The position numbers and the translations under genes are program-made. Of a stretch of 38,603 nt of DNA, positions 26,818 to 33,499 are shown piece after piece. Source of the stretch: a virus; IMG/VR virus record IMGVR_UViG_3300042922_000116, positions 1 through 38,603 of that record; one strand, given 5' to 3'. Under the pieces are notes generated by a model that was given only the letters and a program-made list of their open reading frames with translations, had not been told where the DNA came from and ran no database searches. Numbering within the stretch: the stretch's first letter is position 1; each line of letters begins with the position of its first letter.

Positions 26818-27050
26818 CGAAAATTGACCAAAAGATTTTAGATGAAATTGCACAAAAGGAAGTAGAGGCTCTCCTTAAGAATCTTCAGGACCCTGAAATG
26901 ATTCGCAATCCGAGCTTCCTTGAGAAGGTCCGAAAGTTCCTTAAGGACAACAAACTCGATATCTCCCCGGAAACTCCAGGAGTCAAAACGATCCAGCGAA
27001 AAGCTGAGGAGCTCCCGGTGTTCGAGGATGAAGAAGGAGTCCTTAACTAA
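26814..27050 (+). CDS. Terminase small subunit (DNA maturase A), T7 gp18-like
   Basis: The 78-residue size (T7 gp18 is 89), position directly before the large subunit with a one-base overlap, and sequence layout (helical N-terminus EALLKNLQDPEMIRNPSFLEKVRKFLKDNKLDI then an acidic tail) match gp18-like small terminases, which mark concatemeric DNA for packaging. AAGGAGG at 26801-26807 serves the ATG. Confidence 0.85.
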   Translation: MTKIDQKILDEIAQKEVEALLKNLQDPEMIRNPSFLEKVRKFLKDNKLDISPETPGVKTIQRKAEELPVFEDEEGVLN

Positions 27051-28789
27051 TGTTTCAATGGACTCATGGACAAGTCGAAAAGGCTTTTGCAGACTTCCGC
27101 AAGTTCCTCTTCATTGTCTGGAGGATGGTAGGACTGCCTGAGCCTACACCTATTCAGTACGATATGGGAAAGACCCTTCAGAATCCCCCGAGCGATCGCT
27201 TCATACTTCAAGGATTTCGAGGGGTCGCTAAGTCCTTTATAACCTGTGCGCTTATCGTGTGGCTCCTCTGGAAAGACCCTCAAAAGAAATGTATGATTGT
27301 CTCAGCTTCAAAGGATCGTGCAGATGCTAACGCTGTGTTTATCAAGCGTATCATCCAAACGATCCCTTTTCTTTCTGAGCTGCTTCCTAAGGACAACCAG
27401 AGGAACACTCAGAATCTATTTGATGTTGGCCCTGCGGTTCCTGATATATCCCCCTCTGTGAAGTCTGTAGGTATTACCGGACAAATCACAGGGTCGCGTG
27501 CAGACATCCTTGTAGCTGACGATGTGGAGGTCCCTAACAATTCCGGGACACAACAGCAAAGGGATAAGCTCGGGGAAGCCGTTAAGGAGTTTGATGCTAT
27601 CCTGAAGCCTGGAGGTCAGATCATCTACCTCGGGACTCCTCAGAATGAAATGTCGATCTACAACGAACTCCAGAAGAGGGGCTATTCCACCATTATTTAT
27701 CCTGTGGTCTACCCTGAGAGCCAAAAGGAACGTGAGTTCTATGGGGATCGTTTGGCCCCTGTACTAGCTAGGAAGTACGATAAGAACCCTCAGAAGTATG
27801 CAGGGGTTCCTACAGACCCTCTGAGGTTCAATGAGGAAGAGATCGCGAAACGTAGGTTGTCCTATGGTCGCGCAGGGTTCGCCTTGCAGTTCCTCCTTAA
27901 TACTAACCTTAGCGATGCCGAGAAGTATCCCCTTAAGGTTCAAGACCTCATTGTTACTCAGCTTGACCTCAGCGAAACTAGCTTAAAATGGTCGTGGGCC
28001 TCAGGACCCCTTCAGAGACTCCAGGATGTTCCCTGTGTGGGTCTTAAAGGGGACTTTTTCTATGGTCCTTTCCAAAGGTCTACGGAGGTTGGCTATTATA
28101 CCGGAACTGTGATGGCAATAGACCCCTCAGGGAGAGGTAAGGACGAAACGGCGTATGCCATAGTGAAATACCTTAACGGCCATCTCTTTGTGATGGAGAT
28201 AGGAGGCTACAAGGATGGTTACTCTGATGCAACCTTAAGGACCCTTGCGAACAAGGCGAAGTTCTATAAGGTAACTGATGTGACCATTGAGCCTAACTTT
28301 GGGGATGGTATGTTCACTAAGCTAATAACTCCTATCTTCAATGAGATTCACCCTTGTAGTATCCAAGAGGCCAAGCGAAGCTCTACACAGAAGGAAGCCC
28401 GAATCATAGACACTCTGGAGCCTGTTATGGCCCAACATAAGCTTATCTTCCAGCAGCAGGTCCTTGAGGAAGACTATAAGGTCTATGAGATTGACCCTGC
28501 GTATTCCTTGATCTATCAAATGACTCGTATCTGCCGAGACCGTAACGCATTGGCCCATGATGACCGTCTGGATGCCCTCACGTTAGCTGTAGCGTTCTGG
28601 CTTGAGTTCATGGACAGGAATGCTCAGGTAGGCATGGATGAGCATATGGATGATCTACTGGAGCAATGGATGGACCCTGAGAGAGGTATTATGTACGTTG
28701 AGGAGAAGCCTGAGGGGAACCTGAAGGTAGCTAAGTATAATCATTCAGAAAAATGCATGAATATACTTCAAGGATTCTTTGAGGATTAA
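27050..28789 (+). CDS. Terminase large subunit (DNA maturase B), T7 gp19-like
   Basis: Packaging ATPase and nuclease. Walker A is QGFRGVAKSFITCA, close to T7 gp19, Walker B is ADILVADDVE, and the coupling motif region is YLGTPQNEMS. The nuclease domain has AIDPSGRGKDETAYAI, EPNFGDGMF and HDDRLDALTLAVAF with the conserved acidic residues. Length is 579 residues (T7 gp19 is 586). Its TAA stop is the first three bases of the first phage-type promoter. Confidence 0.96.
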   Translation: MFQWTHGQVEKAFADFRKFLFIVWRMVGLPEPTPIQYDMGKTLQNPPSDRFILQGFRGVAKSFITCALIVWLLWKDPQKKCMIVSASKDRADANAVFIKRIIQTIPFLSELLPKDNQRNTQNLFDVGPAVPDISPSVKSVGITGQITGSRADILVADDVEVPNNSGTQQQRDKLGEAVKEFDAILKPGGQIIYLGTPQNEMSIYNELQKRGYSTIIYPVVYPESQKEREFYGDRLAPVLARKYDKNPQKYAGVPTDPLRFNEEEIAKRRLSYGRAGFALQFLLNTNLSDAEKYPLKVQDLIVTQLDLSETSLKWSWASGPLQRLQDVPCVGLKGDFFYGPFQRSTEVGYYTGTVMAIDPSGRGKDETAYAIVKYLNGHLFVMEIGGYKDGYSDATLRTLANKAKFYKVTDVTIEPNFGDGMFTKLITPIFNEIHPCSIQEAKRSSTQKEARIIDTLEPVMAQHKLIFQQQVLEEDYKVYEIDPAYSLIYQMTRICRDRNALAHDDRLDALTLAVAFWLEFMDRNAQVGMDEHMDDLLEQWMDPERGIMYVEEKPEGNLKVAKYNHSEKCMNILQGFFED

Positions 28790-28810
28790 TTGTCCCCCAT
28801 ATATACAGGA
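28787..28810 (+). promoter_or_regulatory. Candidate phage RNA polymerase promoter, copy 1
   Basis: TAATTGTCCCCCATA is shared exactly by three sites in this window, followed here by TATACAGGA. The layout (TAAT start, about 17-18 bases to a TATA-like element, then purines) parallels the T7 promoter. The site sits at the right-end position where T7 has phi-OR. Confidence 0.6.
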
Positions 28811-28814
28811 AGCC

Positions 28815-28838
28815 TAATTGTCCCCCATATTAGAACGA
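28815..28838 (+). promoter_or_regulatory. Candidate phage RNA polymerase promoter, copy 2
   Basis: The same TAATTGTCCCCCATA core occurs 28 bases downstream of copy 1 and is followed by TTAGAACGAAAGG. The TTA-G step 18 bases after the first T would place +1 on a G. Tandem copies near genome ends are common in T7 relatives. Confidence 0.6.
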
Positions 28839-28905
28839 AAGGATAAAACATAGTATACAGAGCTAATGTCTGCCTATGTATGTCCTTGCATATTCCTCCT
28901 GTATC

Positions 28906-28959
28906 CTTAAGGACTCCTCACGATGTCCCTCGCTCAGAGGTTAGTGAGGAGTCCTTAAG
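28906..28959. repeat. 16-bp perfect inverted repeat in the terminase-downstream gap
   Basis: CTTAAGGACTCCTCAC (28906-28921) is exactly repeated in inverted form at 28944-28959 around a 22-base loop. It lies about 120 bp after terminase, where T7-like genomes carry the concatemer junction, so it may be a packaging or end-processing structure. It could instead be a terminator, but it has only TTTCT after it. Confidence 0.6.
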
Positions 28960-28982
28960 TTTCTCCACTAGTCCTCCTTAAG

Positions 28983-29030
28983 GTAGTCCTGAGGTATCGC
29001 TAAGGTACTCCTCGGGACTACTCTTTCTTA
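28983..29030 (+). terminator. Probable terminator downstream of terminase
   Basis: GTAGTCCTGAGG (28983-28994) pairs with CCTCGGGACTAC (29010-29021) with one G-U, followed by TCTTTCTT. Together with the preceding inverted repeat it ends late transcription. The gap from 28790 to 29076 holds the two promoter-like sites, the inverted repeat and this hairpin; no gene is seen. Confidence 0.6.
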
Positions 29031-29076
29031 CAGCTACTATCTACTTCTAATAAACTACCTCAGGAGGTGTTCAAAG

Positions 29077-29211
29077 ATCGTAAAGGTTCTCGCTTGGGTC
29101 TCCATAGGGCTATACCTCAGTTCCTCCCTGGAAGGCTCCCAAGCGATCCTTTATGGACTTGTGGTATTCCTCCAGGTCCTCCGATATTTTATTAAGACTA
29201 AGGAAGGGTAA
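29077..29211 (+). CDS. Putative 44-aa membrane protein with non-canonical ATC start
   Basis: A perfect AGGAGG (29062-29067) is followed nine bases later by ATC, opening a 44-residue frame with two hydrophobic stretches (VKVLAWVSIGLYLSSSL and AILYGLVVFLQVLRYFI) and a basic end KTKEG. No ATG, GTG or TTG is available in this frame near the site. It precedes a second membrane-anchored protein by 3 bases. The reading frame looks real by its membrane-protein character; the start codon is the uncertainty. Confidence 0.45.
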   Translation: MVKVLAWVSIGLYLSSSLEGSQAILYGLVVFLQVLRYFIKTKEG

Positions 29212-29214
29212 AGT

Positions 29215-29757
29215 ATGAACTCAAAATATCTGCCTTATTTAAAGGCGTTTATAGCTGCTATCTTATGTACGGCTATTGTTTACCTAGGATACCAATGGTT
29301 CTTCAAAGAGCCTCCCAAGGCATCCCCTAAGCCTTCAACTCCTGCTATTATAGACCAAACAACCTCAGTCTCTACGATTCCTAAGGCATCTCTTCAGGAC
29401 CCTGATGTCTCACTACAACAGACCTATACAGCAGTTGTCAATGGTCAGAAGGTAGTAGCTCCTATCAAGACCTCAGGTCCCTCAGGAGTCACAGGGGTTA
29501 TTAAGCAAGAGATTGATATGACAAAGATTGTCGATAAAGCACTTGAGGCCGAAAGGAAACTCCTCCAGCCTCCTAAATGGGAACTAAGTACAGGCATAGG
29601 CGTCCATGACAAGGATGTCTATGTTCCTCTGGAACTCCAAAAGAACTACAAGATCAACCGAGCGTTATCTGCAGAGGTCCACTTAGATGCTGAGAAGCTA
29701 GTCCAAGGGCAGCTTAAGGTAACCGGAGGGGAGGTAAAGCACACTTGGAAATTCTAA
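29215..29757 (+). CDS. Membrane-anchored accessory protein, 180 aa
   Basis: An N-terminal anchor (AFIAAILCTAIVYLGYQWFF) is followed by a Pro/Ser-rich stalk, a helical segment (QEIDMTKIVDKALEAERKLL) and a beta-rich end (WELSTGIGVHDKDVYVPLELQKNY ... AEVHLDAEKLVQGQLKVTGG). This places about 155 residues outside the inner membrane. No family is named with confidence. It could act in lysis (spanin-like) or alter the envelope of the lysogen. AAGGAAGGG at 29200-29208 serves the ATG. Confidence 0.7.
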   Translation: MNSKYLPYLKAFIAAILCTAIVYLGYQWFFKEPPKASPKPSTPAIIDQTTSVSTIPKASLQDPDVSLQQTYTAVVNGQKVVAPIKTSGPSGVTGVIKQEIDMTKIVDKALEAERKLLQPPKWELSTGIGVHDKDVYVPLELQKNYKINRALSAEVHLDAEKLVQGQLKVTGGEVKHTWKF

Positions 29758-29879
29758 CTCCTACGGCCTCCATAAAGAACACCTTCAAGAACGGTGACAA
29801 GCCAGACCCTAAACTTCTGTCAGAGAAATGGGCAAACATAATTAATCTCCTAGAAGACAAAGCAGAGATACACACTTGA
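29745..29879 (+). CDS. Small hypothetical protein, 44 aa, TTG start
   Basis: GGAGGGGAGG at 29725-29734 precedes a TTG at 29745, which overlaps the end of the membrane-anchored protein by 13 bases. The product (EILTPTASIKNTFKNGDKPDPKLLSEKWANIINLLEDKAEI) is well composed for a protein, ending in a likely helix. No family is recognised. It closes the operon before a large inverted repeat. Confidence 0.5.
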   Translation: MEILTPTASIKNTFKNGDKPDPKLLSEKWANIINLLEDKAEIHT

Positions 29880-29887
29880 TGACATTT

Positions 29888-29944
29888 ACAAGCTAAGGTT
29901 CCCTGAGCTATACTAAAGTTAGCGGAACCTTAGCTTGTTTATTG
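29888..29944 (+). terminator. 15-bp hairpin before the recombinase gene
   Basis: ACAAGCTAAGGTTCC (29888-29902) pairs perfectly with GGAACCTTAGCTTGT (29924-29938) around a 21-base loop that itself contains GCTA/TAGC, followed by TTATT. It is long for a terminator and adjoins the integrase start, so a role in recombination cannot be excluded. Confidence 0.6.
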
Positions 29945-29972
29945 AATCTTAATTGAGGAGATAGATGAGCAA

Positions 29973-31541
29973 ATGGCATTAAATGTAGCAATATGTTGTC
30001 GGCTGTCTGAGGAGGATAAAAACAAACAGACAGGTATTATAGACAGTGAAAGCATTCAAAATCAAAAATCCATGCTTATATCATATGCAGTAGAGCGCGG
30101 GTGGGTAGTCTATGACATCTATAGCGATGATGATTACTCAGGAGCTGATAGGGACCGTCCAGCTTTCAAAAGACTTATTAGAGACGCAGAGGATCGTAAG
30201 TTTGATATTGTCCTTTGCAAATCTCAATCTCGCTTCACAAGGGAGCTTGAGTTAGTCGAGAAGTACCTTCATCACCTCTTCCCACTTTGGGGAATCCGCT
30301 TTGTAAGCATCGTAGACAACGCAGACACAGAGGTAAAAGGTAATAAGAAGTCAAGGCAAATTAATGGTCTTATTAACGAGTGGTATATCGAAGACCTCTC
30401 AGAGGATATTAAGAAGGTATTGACAGACAAACGCAAGAAGGGTCTTCATATCGGCGCGTTCGTTCGGTATGGATACCAAAAGGACCCAAACCGAAAAGGC
30501 CACATAATCATTGATGAGGAAGCGGCTCAAGTTGTTAGAGAGATATTCACACTATATGCCTCTGGTTATGGTAAGCACACCATAGCGCGTTTATTGAACG
30601 CTCGGGGTATCCCAAACCCTACAACCTATAAACAGTTGAAGGGGATTCATTATCAACAATCAAGGCATCAGCACAGTCCTTTCTGGAGTTATCATGTAAT
30701 CTCTGAGACATTAGTTAATGAAATCTATAGAGGACATATGGTACAAGGTAGGGTAGCCAGTATATCCTATAAGACCCAAAAGAGTCGTAAGGTCCCTAAG
30801 GATAAGTGGCTGATTGTAAAGAACACACACGAGCCTATCATCAGTGAACAACTATGGAACACAGTACAGGCCCTTAACAAACACACAGCTAAACCTTGTA
30901 GTACAGGGATTGTCTCTATCTTCGCAGGGAAGGCCAAATGCCAACACTGCGGGTACGCCTTAAAGAACCAAAGGAAAAGCAATAGCGACTCTCGCTATCT
31001 AACCTGCACAACACGCCTTAACAGAAGCGTAGATGCTTGCCCTGGAACCTTTATCGCTGTTAAGACATTAGAACAGAACGTCCTAGAGCAGCTTCAAGGG
31101 ATTCTCAAGGAGTTCCTTAATGAGGAAGAGACAGAGCAACAGATACGCCTACGGAGTTCCATTGAGGAACAGCAGGTGAACCTTCGCTCATCATTAGCTA
31201 CATACGAGCAGAAGAACGCTGAGTATTCTAAAGGTATCAAAGAGCTTTACCTTGACAAAACCAGAGGAATACTTACAGAAGGAGAATTCCTCCATCTGCA
31301 ACGAGAGTTATCAAAAGACAAAGAAAAGGTTGCAAAACTTATCACAGCCACACAGGATCAAATAAGTTCCTTAGAGTCTAAAAAGAGTACAACAAGAACC
31401 CGTAGGGATATCCTTGAGAAATATAAGGAAACCTCTTCACTTGATAGGGTTATGATAGTAGAACTCATTGACACTATCTTAATCGGGAAAAGAAACCCTG
31501 AGACTAAAAAGTGGCCTATAGAAATCAAATGGAGTCTATAG
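29973..31541 (+). CDS. Large serine recombinase (phage integrase)
   Basis: 522 residues. The N-terminal resolvase domain shows AICCRLSEEDK with the probable catalytic Ser12, SIQNQKSMLISYA, YSDDDYSGADRDRPAFKRL and QSRFTRE. A recombinase domain follows (GYGKHTIARLLNARGIPNP). The zinc ribbon is CQHCGYALKN ... CTTRLNRSVDAC, with a long coiled coil near residues 395-475, as in phiC31/TP901-type integrases. It would integrate the phage at attB. GAGGAG (29954-29959) is 13 bases from ATG 29973 but only 5 from an out-of-frame ATG at 29965 encoding MSKWH-stop, so initiation may be damped. Genuine T7 lacks any integrase. Confidence 0.95.
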   Translation: MALNVAICCRLSEEDKNKQTGIIDSESIQNQKSMLISYAVERGWVVYDIYSDDDYSGADRDRPAFKRLIRDAEDRKFDIVLCKSQSRFTRELELVEKYLHHLFPLWGIRFVSIVDNADTEVKGNKKSRQINGLINEWYIEDLSEDIKKVLTDKRKKGLHIGAFVRYGYQKDPNRKGHIIIDEEAAQVVREIFTLYASGYGKHTIARLLNARGIPNPTTYKQLKGIHYQQSRHQHSPFWSYHVISETLVNEIYRGHMVQGRVASISYKTQKSRKVPKDKWLIVKNTHEPIISEQLWNTVQALNKHTAKPCSTGIVSIFAGKAKCQHCGYALKNQRKSNSDSRYLTCTTRLNRSVDACPGTFIAVKTLEQNVLEQLQGILKEFLNEEETEQQIRLRSSIEEQQVNLRSSLATYEQKNAEYSKGIKELYLDKTRGILTEGEFLHLQRELSKDKEKVAKLITATQDQISSLESKKSTTRTRRDILEKYKETSSLDRVMIVELIDTILIGKRNPETKKWPIEIKWSL

Positions 31542-31581
31542 TATCCAGAAGTAATCCTTGCATGATCGTAGCAGACCCGAA

Positions 31582-31687
31582 GGTATCGCAAAGACTACCT
31601 GAGGTAAGAATCCAGCATTGGTGCGGGTTCCGAGATTTCAAATGTAAGGGTAATCCTAGCAATGCTACGGTATCCTAAAGACTACTT
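31582..31687. repeat. Imperfect direct repeat downstream of recombinase
   Basis: GGTATCGCAAAGACTACCT at 31582-31600 and GGTATCCTAAAGACTACTT at 31669-31687 share 16 of 19 bases. Paired sites next to a serine recombinase may be recombinase or directionality-factor binding sites, but their function is not shown. Confidence 0.5.
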
Positions 31688-31729
31688 CACGATAAACAAG
31701 CTGGTTCCGCTAAAACTAGCTACTAAAGA

Positions 31730-31758
31730 TTGACAATATTCCACCTTTTATATAGAAT
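31730..31758 (+). promoter_or_regulatory. Sigma-A-type promoter
   Basis: TTGACA at 31730-31735, a 17-base spacer and TAGAAT at 31753-31758. It would start a transcript about 31765 that runs through a hairpin-containing, apparently non-coding stretch toward the secreted protein gene. Confidence 0.65.
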
Positions 31759-31957
31759 GGACACAGAAGACAAGCCTAAGGAAAATTTGGGCAAAAATTG
31801 TGAAAGCCTACCTTAATAAATGCGCTCGCGAGGATTTCCCCCGTGGCCCATGCGGCTCCTTGAGGTCCTGATAGTCCGTCTGGTATCCACAAAAGTCCTG
31901 TGGAAACGGAAGGAATATACCTAGTTTACTTAATGAACATTATCGGACGTAAATTAG

Positions 31958-31971
31958 CGAACAACTGTTCG
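31958..31971. promoter_or_regulatory. LexA (SOS) box, Firmicutes type
   Basis: CGAACAACTGTTCG is a perfect palindrome of the CGAAC-N4-GTTCG type recognised by Gram-positive LexA/DinR. It lies 54 bases upstream of the next promoter's -35 hexamer. Confidence 0.65.
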
Positions 31972-32024
31972 AGGAAACTAGAGGGTAAATAGAGGAAACC
32001 TGAAGGGCTGTCAAGTATTTTCCC

Positions 32025-32052
32025 TTGACAAACATTTGTTCTTATCTATATT
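32025..32052 (+). promoter_or_regulatory. Promoter overlapping a partial LexA box
   Basis: TTGACA (32025-32030), a 16-base spacer, TATATT (32047-32052). CAAACATTTGTTCT (32029-32042) differs from GAAC-N4-GTTC by one base and covers the -35/spacer. It probably drives the secreted protein gene at 32289 across a leader of about 230 bases. Confidence 0.55.
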
Positions 32053-32075
32053 ATCATTATCTGTTTATCTTAAAC

Positions 32076-32148
32076 TGTCTAGTTATTTAGACACATCCTC
32101 AAGGAATCCCTAAGAAACCACTAAGACACATCGTCTATTCCTATAGAC
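32076..32148. repeat. Two copies of GTCTA-N6-TAGAC
   Basis: TGTCTA-N6-TAGACA (32076-32093) and GTCTA-N6-TAGAC (32133-32148) are dyads with the same spacing, centred 56 bases apart, and AGACACATC also recurs at about 32089 and 32123. They lie downstream of the promoter and look like operator sites for an unknown regulator or leader hairpins. Confidence 0.5.
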
Positions 32149-32288
32149 ACCATTGGTATTCTTATTAGTTACCTTCGTTTCTTTCTCCGCTAATAGATCG
32201 CTGGAGTAAATAAATAGTCCTCTTGGAGTCCTTAGCTAGTTGTGGACTAGCCTTAGGGATGACCTGGAGGATACCAGGAGGAATACCG

Positions 32289-32810
32289 ATGCTGAAGAGA
32301 ATAGGTCTTTTAGTGGTCTTATTGGTTGCCCTGTGGAGTCCTTTGGGACATGCTGAGGATGTTAATGAAGAATGGAAGCTGCTCTTTGAGGAGGCCACCG
32401 GGAAGGTCTTCATAAATACTGCCTACTTTAAAAGTAATTGGCCTGATAGATTCACTTCGTTGTATTACTCTGTCGATACCTGGGTATTTATAGAGACACC
32501 TAAAATAAACATAAGGCAGCACTGGACAATCAGAACAGAAACAGCTACCGGACAATCAGAAGGAAAACTTCTATATAATAAGGTCTATGAAAAAGGAACC
32601 GACAAGGTAACTACCTTTGAAGTTCCTGAAGAGGTTGCTAAGTGGGAGTATTTTAAGCCTCAATCGTTTCTTAGTAAACTATCTTTAGAAATCATGAAAT
32701 TTGACATCCTGAGACAAGAGAAGCAGGATAAATCAGGCTCCTATTCACTTGATGGAGTCTTTAATCGCTCTACTGATCCCTTTGGTTCAAAGCCTTCTAC
32801 CAATAAATAA
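32289..32810 (+). CDS. Secreted lysogeny-region protein with a C-terminal copy of a gp16 segment
   Basis: 173 residues from ATG 32289, which has AGGAGG at 32276-32281; the longer upstream frame is unlikely because the signal peptide begins here (MLKRIGLLVVLLVALWSPLGHA, cleavage after GHA). The mature domain (EEWKLLFEEATGKVFINTAYF ... WVFIETPK ... HWTIRTETATG) is beta-rich and loosely resembles small exported proteins of didermic Firmicutes (Adhesin_E-like), a weak suggestion. Residues 150-166, GSYSLDGVFNRSTDPFG, match residues 133-149 of the phage gp16-like transglycosylase at 16 of 17 positions. Position beside repressor and recombinase suggests expression in lysogens, possibly for superinfection exclusion. 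Confidence 0.8.
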   Translation: MLKRIGLLVVLLVALWSPLGHAEDVNEEWKLLFEEATGKVFINTAYFKSNWPDRFTSLYYSVDTWVFIETPKINIRQHWTIRTETATGQSEGKLLYNKVYEKGTDKVTTFEVPEEVAKWEYFKPQSFLSKLSLEIMKFDILRQEKQDKSGSYSLDGVFNRSTDPFGSKPSTNK

Positions 32811-32820
32811 GAACATAACA

Positions 32821-32874
32821 AAGGCCCTCCTTAAGGAGTCCACACGGATTCCCTGAGGAGGGCCTTATTTTTTT
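32821..32874. terminator. Bidirectional terminator between convergent genes
   Basis: AAGGCCCTCCT (32821-32831) pairs perfectly with AGGAGGGCCTT (32856-32866) and is followed by ATTTTTTTG on the plus strand. It ends the secreted-protein message and, in reverse, the repressor message. Confidence 0.85.
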
Positions 32875-32882
32875 GTCTCAAT

Positions 32883-33311
32883 TTAGCGCAGGTCCTTACG
32901 AATCCACTCAATCGTATACCCAAGAATGTCAGCTATTTCCAGCACTTCTTTATAAGTAATTGTACCTCTTCTTAATTTATTAGTCAGATTCGCGCTTGAT
33001 GTTGGTCTTCCTCTTTGGGCTAATTCCTCACATACTTCCTGCATGGTTCTACCTTCGCGAGTGATATAGGACTTTATTATATCTCTAAGGTCCTCAGGGT
33101 CTTCTTCTGGAGACTTTAGGCTTTCTGCAGGATTCGCCGGAGGTCTCATTTCCATATTAAACCCTTGATTCGCTAGTTGCTCCATATGTGCATTAACTAG
33201 TTTAGTAACCATCTCTTCTAATGTTTGATGCTGAGGAGTCTTTGTTATATCTTCCTGGTTAACCTGCTGTCTTTCCTTTGCGGGTTCTTTACGACTCTGT
33301 TTCTCGCTCAT
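32883..33311 (-). CDS. Phage repressor-like protein with C-terminal helix-turn-helix
   Basis: This is the only convincing minus-strand gene. The 142-residue product has a polar, probably disordered or coiled N-terminal half (SEKQSRKEPAKERQQ ... MVTKLVNAHMEQLANQ) and a C-terminal Cro/CI-type helix-turn-helix (IIKSYITREGRTMQEVCEELAQ ... SSANLTNKLRRGTITYKEVLEIADILGYTIEWIRK). GGGAGG lies just upstream of the ATG. No LexA/CI Ser-Lys peptidase domain is present, so RecA-stimulated self-cleavage is not expected. It diverges from the early operon across an operator cluster and is the likely lysogeny repressor. Confidence 0.8.
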   Translation of the reverse strand: MSEKQSRKEPAKERQQVNQEDITKTPQHQTLEEMVTKLVNAHMEQLANQGFNMEMRPPANPAESLKSPEEDPEDLRDIIKSYITREGRTMQEVCEELAQRGRPTSSANLTNKLRRGTITYKEVLEIADILGYTIEWIRKDLR

Positions 33312-33340
33312 TAGGACACCTCCCTTTAATAACTGTGATT

Positions 33341-33369
33341 ATAATAACACTTAATTTATCGTGACGCAA
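33341..33369 (-). promoter_or_regulatory. Repressor promoter (leftward)
   Basis: On the minus strand TTGCGT (plus-strand 33364-33369) and TATTAT (33341-33346) are separated by 17 bases and followed by the repressor ribosome binding site. The -35 is weak, as often seen for maintenance promoters. Confidence 0.5.
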
Positions 33370-33399
33370 TGCTAAAGTTTTAACCCAAAAGAAAACTAT

Positions 33400-33482
33400 T
33401 TTACTTTAGAGTAAATTTCCCTTGACTTTAGAGTGTGGATGAGTTTATTATTTAACCAAAGAGTAAACTTATTTACTGTAAA
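33400..33482. promoter_or_regulatory. Operator cluster of the lysis-lysogeny switch
   Basis: Three related dyads are visible: TTTACT-TTAG-AGTAAA (33400-33415), ACTTTAGAGT (33425-33434, the same core 22 bases on, overlapping the -35), and AGTAAA-CTTA-TTTACT (33462-33477), which continues into TTTAC-T-GTAAA (33472-33482). They bracket the rightward promoter as repressor operators would. Confidence 0.7.
33422..33451 (+). promoter_or_regulatory. Early rightward promoter
   Basis: TTGACT (33422-33427), an 18-base spacer and TATTAT (33446-33451). The -35 overlaps the middle operator. It drives the small-gene operon starting at 33500. Confidence 0.65.
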
Positions 33483-33499
33483 GCAAGGAGGACAAGCGA

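Larger units (their letters stand above)
31542..32288. other. Intergenic regulatory region between recombinase and secreted protein
   Basis: These 747 bases hold no convincing gene. They contain an imperfect direct repeat (31582 and 31669), a sigma-A-like promoter (31730), a hairpin-bearing stretch (31760-31950), a LexA box (31958), a second promoter with a partial LexA box (32025) and a pair of GTCTA-N6-TAGAC inverted repeats (32077, 32133). attP for the serine recombinase could lie here or in the short gap upstream of its gene; I cannot place it without an attB. Confidence 0.6.

Noticed and set aside
29965-29982. MSKWH five-codon ORF as a gene before the recombinase
   Set aside because: Too short to call; it may only influence initiation at ATG 29973 and is mentioned there.
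31600-31670. tRNA-like bases (GCGGGTTCCGAGATTTC) near the recombinase, considered as a tRNA-gene attP
   Set aside because: No cloverleaf can be folded: no acceptor stem, anticodon arm or proper T loop.
31820-31924. 34-codon frame (MRSRGFPPWPMRLLEV...) downstream of the recombinase
   Set aside because: No ribosome binding site, odd composition, and it overlaps strong RNA pairing; more likely non-coding.
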